53,780 nucleotides of DNA from DTU024 sp964518875 (lineage in GTDB: Bacteria; Bacillota; Clostridia; Christensenellales; Aristaeellaceae), in contig CAZFHI010000011.1 of the NCBI GenBank assembly GCA_964518875.1, positions 1-53,780 on the forward strand. The letters are read 5' to 3'. Position 1 is the first letter of the stretch; each line of letters starts with the position of its first letter. Both the position numbers and the translations under genes were made by a program. The notes under the pieces were generated by a model. It was not told the origin of the DNA and did no database searches. It was given only the letters and a program-made list of their open reading frames with translations. Below are positions 33,856 to 41,999 of the stretch, piece after piece.

Positions 33856-34764
33856 TCACGCTAAAAAGTCCATAACGCCGTCAGAAGGCGAAAAGCTGTG
33901 GGGGAGAAGTTCTTTAAGCGTGGATTCTTTAACAACATCCTTATTGCCTTCTTTCCACGTAACCAACACGCGCATATCCCTGGCAAATTCTGAAAGCACC
34001 TGCCTGCACGCGCCGCACGGCCACGGCGCATTTTCTTCCGCCGCTATCGCTATTGCAATAAACTGCCTTTCGCCTTCGCTTACGGCTTTAAATGCTGCCG
34101 TGCGCTCGGCGCAGTTGGTAAGCCCGTATGAAGCGTTCTCTATGTTGCAGCCGGAATATGTTTTTCCGCTTGCCGTTAAAAGGCACGCGCCTACCTTGTA
34201 CCTGGAGTAAGGCACATAGGCGTTTTTCATGGCGCTCCTTGCATTTTCAAGCAGGGTTTCATCGCTTACGGAAACTATGCCGGCATCTTTTAATATTTTT
34301 TCTTCCTGTTTTCGCATTTTACTTTTTTCTCCTTCGGTAATATGGTCGTAGCCCATTATATGAAGCAGTCCATGAACTAAAAGATAGCAAAGCTCTCTCT
34401 CTGTGGAATGCATATATTGCCTTGCCTGTTCCTTCGCGTGGTCAAAGGATATAATAATATCTCCAAGGAAAGCGGCGTTTTCGTCTATATCCCATTCTTC
34501 GCTTATACTGCTTTGAAAAGCGTTTGCCGTTTGACCTTTTGGATAATTAACAGATGGAAAGCTCAGCACGTCGGTGGCGGAATCTGTATTTCTTTGTTCA
34601 AGATTTACTTTCCTTATATAATCGTCATCTGTTATATAGACGTCAGCAAAGCATGGAACGGAAATATTTTCTTCAAGCCGGGCAAAATCAGCTGTTTTTT
34701 TAAACAAATCAAGCATACGCGCGCTTAACAAATTGTTTTCATCTATTATGTTAAGCTTAAGCAT
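33856..34764 (-). CDS. Fused YbeY endoribonuclease / cytidine deaminase
   Basis: One uninterrupted 302-residue frame carries two normally separate proteins. Residues 1-165 are YbeY, the rRNA-maturation endoribonuclease, with the zinc site His131, His135 and His141 in HGLLHIMGYDH and VLSFP near 66. Residues 168-302 are a cytidine deaminase: NAYVPYSRYKVGACL, the catalytic pair Cys218 and Glu220 in CAERTAAF, and zinc ligands Cys250 and Cys253 in PCGACRQ. The linker is almost nil. In Bacillus the order is ybeY-dgkA-cdd-era; loss of dgkA and fusion of the flanking genes would give this arrangement. All zinc ligands are intact in both halves, so both activities are plausible. It overlaps pgpH by 8 nt. 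Confidence 0.92.
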   Translation of the reverse strand: MLKLNIIDENNLLSARMLDLFKKTADFARLEENISVPCFADVYITDDDYIRKVNLEQRNTDSATDVLSFPSVNYPKGQTANAFQSSISEEWDIDENAAFLGDIIISFDHAKEQARQYMHSTERELCYLLVHGLLHIMGYDHITEGEKSKMRKQEEKILKDAGIVSVSDETLLENARSAMKNAYVPYSRYKVGACLLTASGKTYSGCNIENASYGLTNCAERTAAFKAVSEGERQFIAIAIAAEENAPWPCGACRQVLSEFARDMRVLVTWKEGNKDVVKESTLKELLPHSFSPSDGVMDFLA

Positions 34765-37036
34765 TTTTGTCGTCCGTCTCTTTTTTTAAAGCTTCGGAAT
34801 TTTTAGCTTCATTTGAAGCTTTTAAATCTTTTGAAGCTTTTAAATCTTTGCCTGAAGCTGAGCTGTCTTTTACGCTTTTTGTGTTAATCAGGCCGGACTT
34901 ATGCTTTTTTTTGGGCATTTTCGGGTATTCTATGCGCTCGTGGAATACGCCGTACAGAACCGTAGCGCAGCTTTGGGCTATTTTATGAAGATCCGATATA
35001 GTAAGCGGAGCGTTGCTTAGCTGACCGTCGTCCATCTTTTGCTGTATAAGCTTTAATATAAAATCGTTGATTTCTTCCTTTGTAGGGTGTTTAAGGCTTC
35101 GGACGGCGGCTTCTACCGTATCGCAAAGCATTACGATAGCCGCTTCAGCCGTATGCGGCGGGCGTCCGTCATAGCGGAATTCATTTTCATCTACATTTTC
35201 TTCGCCGGATTCTTCTACTGCCTTAGCGTAAAAATACCCTACAAGGGAATTGCCGTGGTGCTCTGCGATAATCGTCTGAACTTCAGGCGGCAGGCGGTAC
35301 TGCTTTGCCATTGAGACGCCGTCCCTTATATGGGCGGTAATTATGGTAGCGGAAACCTGAGGCTCGTTTTCGTTTAAAACGTTTTCCTGGTTTATCTGGT
35401 TTTCTTTAAAATATAAAGCTCTCTTAAGCTTTCCTATGTCGTGGTAATATCCTCCTACGCGCGCAAGGTAGGGGTCGGCGCCTACGGCTTCAGCGGCGGC
35501 TTCTGCAAGGTTCGCAATAATAATGCTGTGGTGGTATGTGCCAGGAGCCTCCATAAGCAGCCTTTGCAGAAGCGGCTGCGTAGGACTGCTCAAGTCTATA
35601 AGCCTGGACTGCGTAGGCAGATTAAACAGGTACTCTAAGGGCGGCTGTATTCCTATGCAAAGGAGCGTGGATAAAAGCGTTCCTCCGAGAGACCACGCGG
35701 CGTTTGAAAGTATTATGGACATGTCGTTGCTCAGCATAATGCCTGACGCTATTATTACCGAAGCGAATATAATGGCTGAAATAAAGCCTGTGAGCAATAC
35801 GTTTGCGCGCCTTGAGTTTTCTTTAAGCAAAAGGGCCGAAATTACGCCTGACAGTATTGTTGAAGAAAGCAAAAACGTAACGTCAAGGGAAGTGTTATGG
35901 CCGCCTATGGACAAGGTGTATGAAGCTATTACTCCAAACACTATATTTGTGATGATGGCCGGCATATAGCCTAAGGTAACTGTTAAAAGCATAGGCACAA
36001 GCAGCATAGGCGCAAGATATATAATGCCTATAAGCTTTGCAATTATGCAAATTAAAAGTGAAATTATAAATATTATGTACAGCACTAAAAGGCGCTTGCT
36101 GTCTTTATAAATATCGTTACACGTGTAAGCAAGGCTTAAGTTTAAGCATACGAGGGATAAAAGCACCAGTATGGTCGCGCCTATATAAGTGCTGTAATCC
36201 ACTTTGTTTGTGTTTAACAGCCCTAAGCTGTCAAGCATCTTAAGTTGGTTTTCGCGTATCCTTCTTTCGCCCTTTACAACTATGTTCTGCCCCTGTTTGT
36301 ATATTACGGGGTCCACGTTGTCCATCGCGGCCTGCTTGGCAAGGTCGGTCGCTTCATTGTCTATAACCATGTTCGGCATTATTACAGCCTTAAGCACAGG
36401 GTACGCTATGTTTTGCAAAACGTTAATTTTCGTTTTATAGCCTATTATGCTTATTATGGAATTTATCGCGGTGCTTTCCTGCCCCTGCGTTATGTTTGTC
36501 TGCATGGTGTTTACTATGGTATCTTTAAGGGCGTCAAACAGCTCGTCAAAATCTTCCTGGGAAGTGTTCACCAAAGACTGAATCTGGAAATTTCTTAAAG
36601 ATATGCTTTTAAGCATGTTTGAAGCGTATTCAAGCTCGTCTTCAGATAATTTTCTTTCAAGCGAATAATCGTCCAGTGTTCTGGCGTACTGCATTACCGC
36701 GTTGAGCTCGCCTTTAATTTCGTCAAGCTTAAGCAGCACCTTTTCTGAAACACCGTCCTGGTATTTATACGTAGGCGTAACGTTCGCCGCCGCGGCAAGC
36801 TTGTTTTTTTCGGTGGTTATTTCATCTACCACGTCCTTATTTGCGGCGATTGTAACGTTAGGCACCATACCAAGGTGCAGGTCATAGCGTATAGGCGTAA
36901 TGGCGGCGAGCACGATAAGTAAAATTACAATGCTGCCAAGCACGCTTACAGCAAGCCTTTTGAAGCTGCCGGACTGCGCCGCACTTTTTAACTCTGCAAA
37001 TTTTTTATGTATATTTGCCTTTTCAGCTTTGTTCAT
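34757..37036 (-). CDS. pgpH: 7TM-HD cyclic-di-AMP phosphodiesterase PgpH (YqfF)
   Basis: Membrane HD-domain phosphodiesterase that degrades cyclic-di-AMP. The 759 residues include an N-terminal membrane segment (about 26-46), an extracellular 7TMR-HDED region of about 240 residues, seven further membrane segments (about 285-470), and a cytosolic HD domain with APGTYHHSIIIANLAEAAA, GGYYHDIGKLKR and ITAHIRDG. The C-terminal tail is a Lys/Ser/Ala-rich stretch partly made by an 18-bp tandem duplication (34815-34850). It overlaps phoH by 4 nt and the ybeY fusion by 8 nt. The frame start ATG at 37036 is within the phoH end. Confidence 0.93.
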   Translation of the reverse strand: MNKAEKANIHKKFAELKSAAQSGSFKRLAVSVLGSIVILLIVLAAITPIRYDLHLGMVPNVTIAANKDVVDEITTEKNKLAAAANVTPTYKYQDGVSEKVLLKLDEIKGELNAVMQYARTLDDYSLERKLSEDELEYASNMLKSISLRNFQIQSLVNTSQEDFDELFDALKDTIVNTMQTNITQGQESTAINSIISIIGYKTKINVLQNIAYPVLKAVIMPNMVIDNEATDLAKQAAMDNVDPVIYKQGQNIVVKGERRIRENQLKMLDSLGLLNTNKVDYSTYIGATILVLLSLVCLNLSLAYTCNDIYKDSKRLLVLYIIFIISLLICIIAKLIGIIYLAPMLLVPMLLTVTLGYMPAIITNIVFGVIASYTLSIGGHNTSLDVTFLLSSTILSGVISALLLKENSRRANVLLTGFISAIIFASVIIASGIMLSNDMSIILSNAAWSLGGTLLSTLLCIGIQPPLEYLFNLPTQSRLIDLSSPTQPLLQRLLMEAPGTYHHSIIIANLAEAAAEAVGADPYLARVGGYYHDIGKLKRALYFKENQINQENVLNENEPQVSATIITAHIRDGVSMAKQYRLPPEVQTIIAEHHGNSLVGYFYAKAVEESGEENVDENEFRYDGRPPHTAEAAIVMLCDTVEAAVRSLKHPTKEEINDFILKLIQQKMDDGQLSNAPLTISDLHKIAQSCATVLYGVFHERIEYPKMPKKKHKSGLINTKSVKDSSASGKDLKASKDLKASNEAKNSEALKKETDDKNA

Positions 37037-37995
37037 TTTTCCTCCAGGGTCCTGTTTTCATATGCCTGCACAATTTTTTGAACAAGATCATTGCGTACGA
37101 CGTCTCGGTTTGTAAGGCTTACTATGCCTATATTTTCAATATCTGTTAACAATTCCGCCGCGTCGCGCAGGCCGCTTTTCCTTCCGTATGGCAAGTCAAT
37201 CTGCGTAAGGTCTCCGGTAACCACGCATTTTGAATGCTTGCCTATTCTTGTAAGAAACATTTTCATCTGCTCGGTAGTTGTGTTTTGTGCTTCGTCAAGT
37301 ATGATGAACGCGTTTGAAAGGGTTCTACCGCGCATAAAAGCTAACGGAGCAACTTCTATAATGCCGCGCTCCATATACTTAAGGTAGCCGTCTGCGCCAA
37401 GCATATCGTATAGCGCGTCATACAGCGGGCGCAGGTAAGGGTCCACTTTCTGGGACATATCGCCTGGAAGAAACCCGAGCTTTTCGCCGGCTTCAACTGC
37501 AGGGCGCGTAAGCACAAGGCGCTCTACTTCCTTGGTTTTAAGGGCGACTACGGCAAGCGCAACGGCAAGGTAGGTTTTTCCTGTACCTGCAGGGCCTATT
37601 GCTATTGTAAGCTGGTTATTGCGGATGGAGTCCGTGTAATCCCTTTGCCCGTAAGTCTTATTTACTATCTTTTTTCCGTGGAAAGTGTAAGCAACGACGT
37701 CGTTTGCAAGGGACGCGGCGCTTGGCACGTTTCCGTCAAAAGCCATATTTATATAATATTGAACGCAGGATGTATCTATTGCTTCACCGCTTTCGTGCAA
37801 AGCGAGAAGCTGATCTATAACTTCTTTTGCGGCGGCACAGTTTAACTTATCACCGGAAATTTGCAGGGAATTATCGCGCACATGAACCTTAACCGACAAT
37901 TCATCCTCTATCATGCGGACGTTTCTGTCGTTGTATCCAAAAAGCGCCCTGCACTGGTCCATATTATCCAGTTTCAATGTCAAACGATGCAACAA
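37033..37995 (-). CDS. phoH: PhoH-like ATPase
   Basis: PhoH/YbeZ-type ATPase, often beside ybeY, thought to act in RNA or ribosome metabolism. The 320-residue protein has an N-terminal KH-like domain (residues 1-70), Walker A GPAGTGKT at 134-141, a VGxRPAVEAGE-like segment (TRPAVEAGEKLGFLPG) near 163, and Walker B FIILDEAQNTT near 222-232. Several TTG codons (37995, 37992, 37983) could start it; AAGGAG sits at about 38001-37996, favouring 37992 or a little later, so the first residues are uncertain. It is the first gene of the - strand operon and has a good promoter upstream. Confidence 0.94.
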   Translation of the reverse strand: MLHRLTLKLDNMDQCRALFGYNDRNVRMIEDELSVKVHVRDNSLQISGDKLNCAAAKEVIDQLLALHESGEAIDTSCVQYYINMAFDGNVPSAASLANDVVAYTFHGKKIVNKTYGQRDYTDSIRNNQLTIAIGPAGTGKTYLAVALAVVALKTKEVERLVLTRPAVEAGEKLGFLPGDMSQKVDPYLRPLYDALYDMLGADGYLKYMERGIIEVAPLAFMRGRTLSNAFIILDEAQNTTTEQMKMFLTRIGKHSKCVVTGDLTQIDLPYGRKSGLRDAAELLTDIENIGIVSLTNRDVVRNDLVQKIVQAYENRTLEEK

Positions 37996-38033
37996 CTCCT
38001 TTTCTAAATTATTGGCGCAAATCGCTCAAGTAA

Positions 38034-38062
38034 ATAATACTATATTTTGCCTTTTGGTGCAA
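38034..38062 (-). promoter_or_regulatory. Predicted promoter of the phoH-pgpH-ybeY/cdd-era-apbE operon
   Basis: On the - strand, TTGCAC (38062-38057) and TATTAT (38039-38034) are separated by 17 nt, about 40 nt before the phoH start. Confidence 0.65.
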
Positions 38063-38385
38063 TCACGGGATATATGTGGAAAAAACATGCGCAGGATTGA
38101 TTGCTTAAGCGCTGTAGTGGTAATATAAATATGTTCCGTAGTAATTTCCTTTTATTCAAGCTGTTTTTGTATTTATTAGTAGCGAAACGTCCGCTTAAAA
38201 AACAGCTTAACAAAAGGAAGATAAACCAAAGACGAGCGATAAGCGCTAAAAGCGCGGCGTTTTAAAAGCCGATTTTATAAAAGGCAAGATAAGCTGCTTT
38301 AGCGATAGTGCTTTATATTGCTGTTTTATTAGTATGGCTTAAAGCGGTGTAAAGCGCGTATCCCATCTGTAAAAAGGAGGATTGA
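38063..38385. other. Intergenic region between phoH and the ZIP transporter, with a long hairpin
   Basis: No gene is seen. The arms 38146-38168 (TTCCTTTTATTC then AAGCTGTTTTT) and 38198-38219 pair over about 22 bp with one bulge around a 29-nt loop. Between 38240 and 38350 there are further short self-complementary pieces (GCGCTAAAAGCGC, CGGCGTTTTAAAAGCCG). The region could be a remnant of a miniature inverted-repeat element or a structured leader; it matches no riboswitch I can recognise. Confidence 0.5.
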
Positions 38386-39174
38386 TTGGATAAAATGAAT
38401 ACGGCTATAATAGGTCTTCTTATTCCGTTTATAGGAACGGCGGCTGGGGCAGGCTGCGTATTTTTATTGAGAAATGAATTGAAAGATTATCTGCAGCGCG
38501 CCTTTACAGGCTTTGCCGCGGGCGTTATGGTGGCGGCGTCAATATGGAGCCTGATTATGCCTGCGATAGATCAGTCGGCTGAAAAGGGCAGATGGGCGTT
38601 TTTGCCGGCCTTTATTGGCTTTTGGCTAGGCATTCTGTTTTTGCTTTTGTTAGACCATGTTATTCCGCACATACATGCAAGGTCTAATCAGGCGGAAGGC
38701 CATAAAAGCCAGCTCCCGAGAACCGCAATGATGACTCTTGCGGTAACGCTTCACAATATTCCGGAAGGCATGGCGGTAGGAGTTGTGTATGCAGGACTGC
38801 TGTCCGGTTCAGCTAATATTACTTCTGGCGCCGCTTTTACTCTTGCTCTTGGCATTGCCATACAAAACTTCCCTGAGGGCATGATAGTTTCCATGCCTGT
38901 TTATGCGGAAAGCAAAAGCAAGCTTAAATCGTTTTACTTAGGCGTATTGTCGGGCGCTGTGGAGCCTGTATTTGGATTTCTTACTATAATTATTGCAGGG
39001 TTAATTGTTCCCGCTATGCCTTATCTTTTGTCATTTGCCGCAGGCGCGATGATGTATGTAGTCGTCGAAGAGCTTATCCCGGAAATGTCTGCGGGAAAAC
39101 ATTCAAACATAGGCGTAGTTGCGTTTGCCGTAGGTTTCAGCCTTATGATGGCGCTGGACGTGGCGCTCGGATAA
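38386..39174 (+). CDS. ZIP-family metal transporter (ZupT-like)
   Basis: A 262-residue integral membrane protein of the ZIP family, which imports Zn2+ and other divalent metals. About eight membrane segments are seen. The metal-site helices are HNIPEGMAVGVVYAG near residues 124-138 and IAIQNFPEGMIVSMPVY near 161-177, with the HNxPEG and QNFPEG motifs of the bacterial GufA/ZupT subgroup. A His-containing loop (HVIPHIHARSNQAEGHKSQ) lies before them. The TTG start at 38386 follows AAAAAGGAGG by 5 nt; the ATG three codons later is an alternative. A terminator follows 33 nt after the stop. Confidence 0.9.
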   Translation: MDKMNTAIIGLLIPFIGTAAGAGCVFLLRNELKDYLQRAFTGFAAGVMVAASIWSLIMPAIDQSAEKGRWAFLPAFIGFWLGILFLLLLDHVIPHIHARSNQAEGHKSQLPRTAMMTLAVTLHNIPEGMAVGVVYAGLLSGSANITSGAAFTLALGIAIQNFPEGMIVSMPVYAESKSKLKSFYLGVLSGAVEPVFGFLTIIIAGLIVPAMPYLLSFAAGAMMYVVVEELIPEMSAGKHSNIGVVAFAVGFSLMMALDVALG

Positions 39175-39206
39175 GTTGCGCGAAGAATAAAAGCAGAATA
39201 ATTTTT

Positions 39207-39233
39207 GCAGGATATTGAATTATCCTGCTTTTT
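39207..39233. terminator. Rho-independent terminator after the ZIP gene
   Basis: GCAGGATA (39207-39214) pairs with TATCCTGC (39221-39228) over a 6-nt loop and is followed by five T residues. A T run also precedes it on the other strand. The CRISPR-like units begin 8 nt later. Confidence 0.85.
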
Positions 39234-39240
39234 ATTATCC

Positions 39241-39574
39241 CAAAATCTTGCGTAAAGCGTTTCGTTAACCTTGTTGCATATAGCCACGCTTTTTTAGCTG
39301 CCAAAATCCCGCGCCAGGCGTAGGATTAACATGCCGTATCCGTAATTCTCATTCCATTCATAGCAAAATCCCGCGCCAGGTGTGTGGTTAACGCTTGAAT
39401 ATTGATAAAAAAAGCATACTTTTACAAAATCCCGCGCCAGGCAGGGGTTAACTCAGATTCATTTGTCACGGGTTCGCTTGTGCAGGGGAATTCCACGTTA
39501 GACGTGGGTTTTAAAGAAAATGGTGAAAAAAATAGGTAAAGCAGGAAAATTTCATGTTAGCGTTGTGTTCTTAC
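39241..39574. CRISPR. Decayed CRISPR-like array of six units, no cas genes nearby
   Basis: Six related 28-29-nt units start at 39241, 39302, 39364, 39425, 39486 and 39546, a period of 60-62 nt, leaving unrelated spacers of 31-33 nt. Units 2-4 are close (start CAAAATCCCGCGCCAGG, end TTAAC). Units 1, 5 and 6 are diverged but keep the ends or the palindromic middle (unit 5 has CCACG-ttaga-CGTGG). The core CCCGCGCCAG equals that of the Escherichia coli type I-E repeat, and the 29/32-nt architecture is that of type I-E. The orphan state and repeat divergence indicate decay. A different kind of short interspersed repeat is possible. Confidence 0.65.
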
Positions 39575-40121
39575 GTAAATAAACGCCCGTCAGCACGTGA
39601 TTGCTGTAAAAAAGAATTATCTTTGCATAGCAGTGAACAATTATGCTTAAAAGAATTTGCATTAACTTTGCTTTCAGAACTTCATTAACCTTGCTTGCGG
39701 AAAATCTCGATAGAGTAAATTAAAGTTCGCAACTTAGATCAGCGACAAATATATACAAGCCACTGGAACTCCGCAACAATGGATGCTGCCAAGCCATTCA
39801 CAATGAGAAAATACCAATGGTTCAAACAAAGAATAGCATATATTCAGAAAATTAGATATTCTATTAGGCTAAATACATATGTTTGACTTAGGTACACTAT
39901 TTATATCGCTCACCGCTTACAATGATTGAGTTTTAGAAAAAAATAATGCATAATATATATATAGATTTACAGAAGTTTACAATGATACAGATATCTTGTA
40001 AACTTTTAACAGAATGTTTGAAAAATATTAAAGGTTTAACTGTATAGAGCGCATCAAAAAAACAACGGGGTTTAAAAACAAAGAGAAATCTGGCGTATGA
40101 TAAGAGGAAAATATGAAGTGA
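39575..40121. other. Non-coding stretch with a solo IS256-like end and an inverted repeat
   Basis: No gene is supported. From 39722 to about 39850 the sequence is homologous to the left end of the IS element at 42135 (shared GCAACTTAGATCAG, AAGCCACTG, and the start of the transposase frame around TGGTTCAAACAAAGAAT); after that it decays. At 39973-39981 and 39997-40005, AAGTTTACA and TGTAAACTT form a perfect 9-bp inverted repeat with a 15-nt gap, about 110 nt before the radical SAM gene, possibly an operator or weak terminator. Confidence 0.6.
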
Positions 40122-40235
40122 ATTATTGAAGACAGAAAATATTGTTTCAAATCAGCGTTTGATACTAAAACAGGAGCCTATATTCGTACGGGTGTTTTTA
40201 ACAAAAATGGACAGGATACAGGCGTCGATCCATTT

Positions 40236-41186
40236 ATGGCTTCATTCCCGCATCTTATAGACGTAGGGGTTATGGGTCATTGCATACACGGCAAGACGGG
40301 CCTATGCTCAAAAGCCGGTATAGGCTGTTATCAAAGCGGTATGCTGGTAAATAAGCCTAATATGGCGATAGAAAACTTCGAATGGATCGCCAGGCAATGC
40401 AAAGGAAGGTGCAATCAATTGGCGCTTGGCGGCAGAGGCGATCCGGATCAGCACGAGCGTTTTGAAGACCTGTTGCGTATAAGCAGGGAGAACAACCTTG
40501 TTCCAAACTATACCACCTCCGGCTATGGTTTTACGCCGGAACTTGCCGCCCTCAGCAAGCAATACTGCGGCGCTGTGGCGGTGAGCTGGTACCGAAACGA
40601 TTACACTCTGAATGCTATCCGCTTGTTAATAAAAGCAGGTGTCAAGACAAACATTCATTATGTGCTTGGCCAAAACAGCATTGATGAAGCGGTTGACCGT
40701 CTTGAGCGAAACGATTTTCCTTCCGGAATCAATGCAGTTATTTTTCTGCTGCACAAGCCTGCCGGGCAGGGTTCCTCAGCCAATGTGCTCGATTGCCGTA
40801 ACCCAAAGACGGCTAAGTTTTTTGCACAGGTAGACAAATATCATCCATTCAAGGTTGGAATGGATTCCTGTACGGTGCCAGGTGTGCTGAACTTTTGCCA
40901 TAACATTTTGTACGAGTCTATGGACACTTGCGAAGGCGGCCGGTTCAGCTGCTACATAAGCGCTGATATGGCTATGCTTCCCTGCTCTTTTGATCAGGAT
41001 AAGCGCTATGACGTTCAGCTTAGCGAGAGTATGATCATAGAAAAAGCATGGAATAGCGCCAAGTTTGAAGCTTTCAGGGATAAAATGCGCAGCGCATGCC
41101 CCGACTGCGAGCGCAAAAGCTTTTGCATGGGTGGTTGTCCTTTGATGCCGGAAATAGTGCTATGCGACAGCGGAGAACGAAAATAA
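40236..41186 (+). CDS. Radical SAM/SPASM-like enzyme with unusual Cys spacing and disrupted N-terminus
   Basis: The 316-residue frame contains GVMGHC and then C16, C24 and C31 (spacing C-x7-C-x6-C, ending CYQSG) where radical SAM enzymes usually have C-x3-C-x2-C. GGRGDPDQHE near 70 fits a SAM-binding GGEP-like motif. The C-terminal part has CEGGRFSCY and CPDCERKSFCMGGCP, a SPASM-type auxiliary iron-sulphur motif, typical of peptide- or protein-modifying enzymes. Coding continues in frame upstream to 40122 (IIEDRKYCFKSAFD...), but the natural ATG at 40113 is cut off by TGA at 40119-40121, after AGAGG. The enzyme may be made from an internal start or be a recent pseudogene. The next gene, 19 nt on, is a likely partner. 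Confidence 0.75.
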   Translation: MASFPHLIDVGVMGHCIHGKTGLCSKAGIGCYQSGMLVNKPNMAIENFEWIARQCKGRCNQLALGGRGDPDQHERFEDLLRISRENNLVPNYTTSGYGFTPELAALSKQYCGAVAVSWYRNDYTLNAIRLLIKAGVKTNIHYVLGQNSIDEAVDRLERNDFPSGINAVIFLLHKPAGQGSSANVLDCRNPKTAKFFAQVDKYHPFKVGMDSCTVPGVLNFCHNILYESMDTCEGGRFSCYISADMAMLPCSFDQDKRYDVQLSESMIIEKAWNSAKFEAFRDKMRSACPDCERKSFCMGGCPLMPEIVLCDSGERK

Positions 41187-41205
41187 ATTTAAGGAGATAT
41201 CAACT

Positions 41206-41934
41206 ATGAAAATCAGAACAGACTTTGTAACAAACTCGAGCAGCGAAAGTTTTTCGGTATGTCTTGAAATTGAGGACAAACAAGGTAATGTGTACCCGTA
41301 TATGCAGCGCTCTGTCAATGAGGAGGGAGGAGATTGTTTTTTCAATACTAACTTAAATACACTGTTAAACAATAATCGTTTTAAGGAAGTTTCAGAGCTT
41401 GCCAGATTACTTGTTGATTCGATAGAAGACAACTGCTTGGATGATGAATTTTTAGGAGAAGATGCGAAAGAGGAATTTTATGTAAATTATAAGAAAGAAC
41501 TTGAAGAAGATAAACGCATGTATGTTGATGAAGTAGCATCAGGCATTGCATCTGTAAATGATGTTGCGAAAGTTCGTTTTCTAACTGAATGTTCTGAGCA
41601 TGACGATTTGGCGTTGTACGATAAAAAACTGTTTGCTCTGGCGAAAAAAGTTGTCCATAGTTCAGGTGAAAAAAAGGAAAAAGCCCTGGATAATATGCTC
41701 ACCTACATCCGTACCCCGTATCCTGATCGGTTTAGTGAATATGAGTATTTTTCTTTTGGAAAAAGGTTTGCTGAAATACGATATAAATGGGATGGCGATA
41801 GAGAAAAATTGCTGAAATTGGCTGAAAATTTATACAATAAAAGTAATTTTGGTTCCTGCTTCGGGATAGAACATGAAGAAGTTGACCTTGTGAACGGAAC
41901 GGCGCAGGCTTACGCAGAATACGAACTGTACTAA
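41206..41934 (+). CDS. Protein with N-terminal TDFVTNSSS motif, next to radical SAM enzyme
   Basis: A 242-residue protein of unknown function, starting at ATG 41206 with AAGGAG 9 nt upstream. Its N-terminus reads MKIRTDFVTNSSSESFSV. From memory, not checked, the KIxTDFVTNSSSxSF start recurs in otherwise dissimilar proteins of gut anaerobes. The rest is acidic and helical (many Glu, Asp, Lys), with Cys at 19, 45, 76, 128 and near the end (GSCFGIEHEE); no membrane segment or signal peptide is seen. It is 19 nt downstream of the radical SAM/SPASM gene and so probably co-transcribed. It may be the substrate of that enzyme, which is inference. Base composition is AT-richer than the housekeeping genes. 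Confidence 0.75.
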   Translation: MKIRTDFVTNSSSESFSVCLEIEDKQGNVYPYMQRSVNEEGGDCFFNTNLNTLLNNNRFKEVSELARLLVDSIEDNCLDDEFLGEDAKEEFYVNYKKELEEDKRMYVDEVASGIASVNDVAKVRFLTECSEHDDLALYDKKLFALAKKVVHSSGEKKEKALDNMLTYIRTPYPDRFSEYEYFSFGKRFAEIRYKWDGDREKLLKLAENLYNKSNFGSCFGIEHEEVDLVNGTAQAYAEYELY

Positions 41935-41999
41935 GCGGCTTTTCTTGCGCTTTTGATGCAAAATATAAGATTTACGCGGGGCTATCTCAAAATATCAAC

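Noticed and set aside
39608..39720. Further CRISPR-like units (a seventh and eighth)
   Set aside because: At the expected positions (about 39608 and 39669) only AT-rich sequence with a few matching bases is seen.
40119..40121. Selenocysteine at codon 3 of the radical SAM gene
   Set aside because: No selenocysteine insertion hairpin is evident just downstream and a Trp-to-stop change is simpler; no sel genes are in the window.
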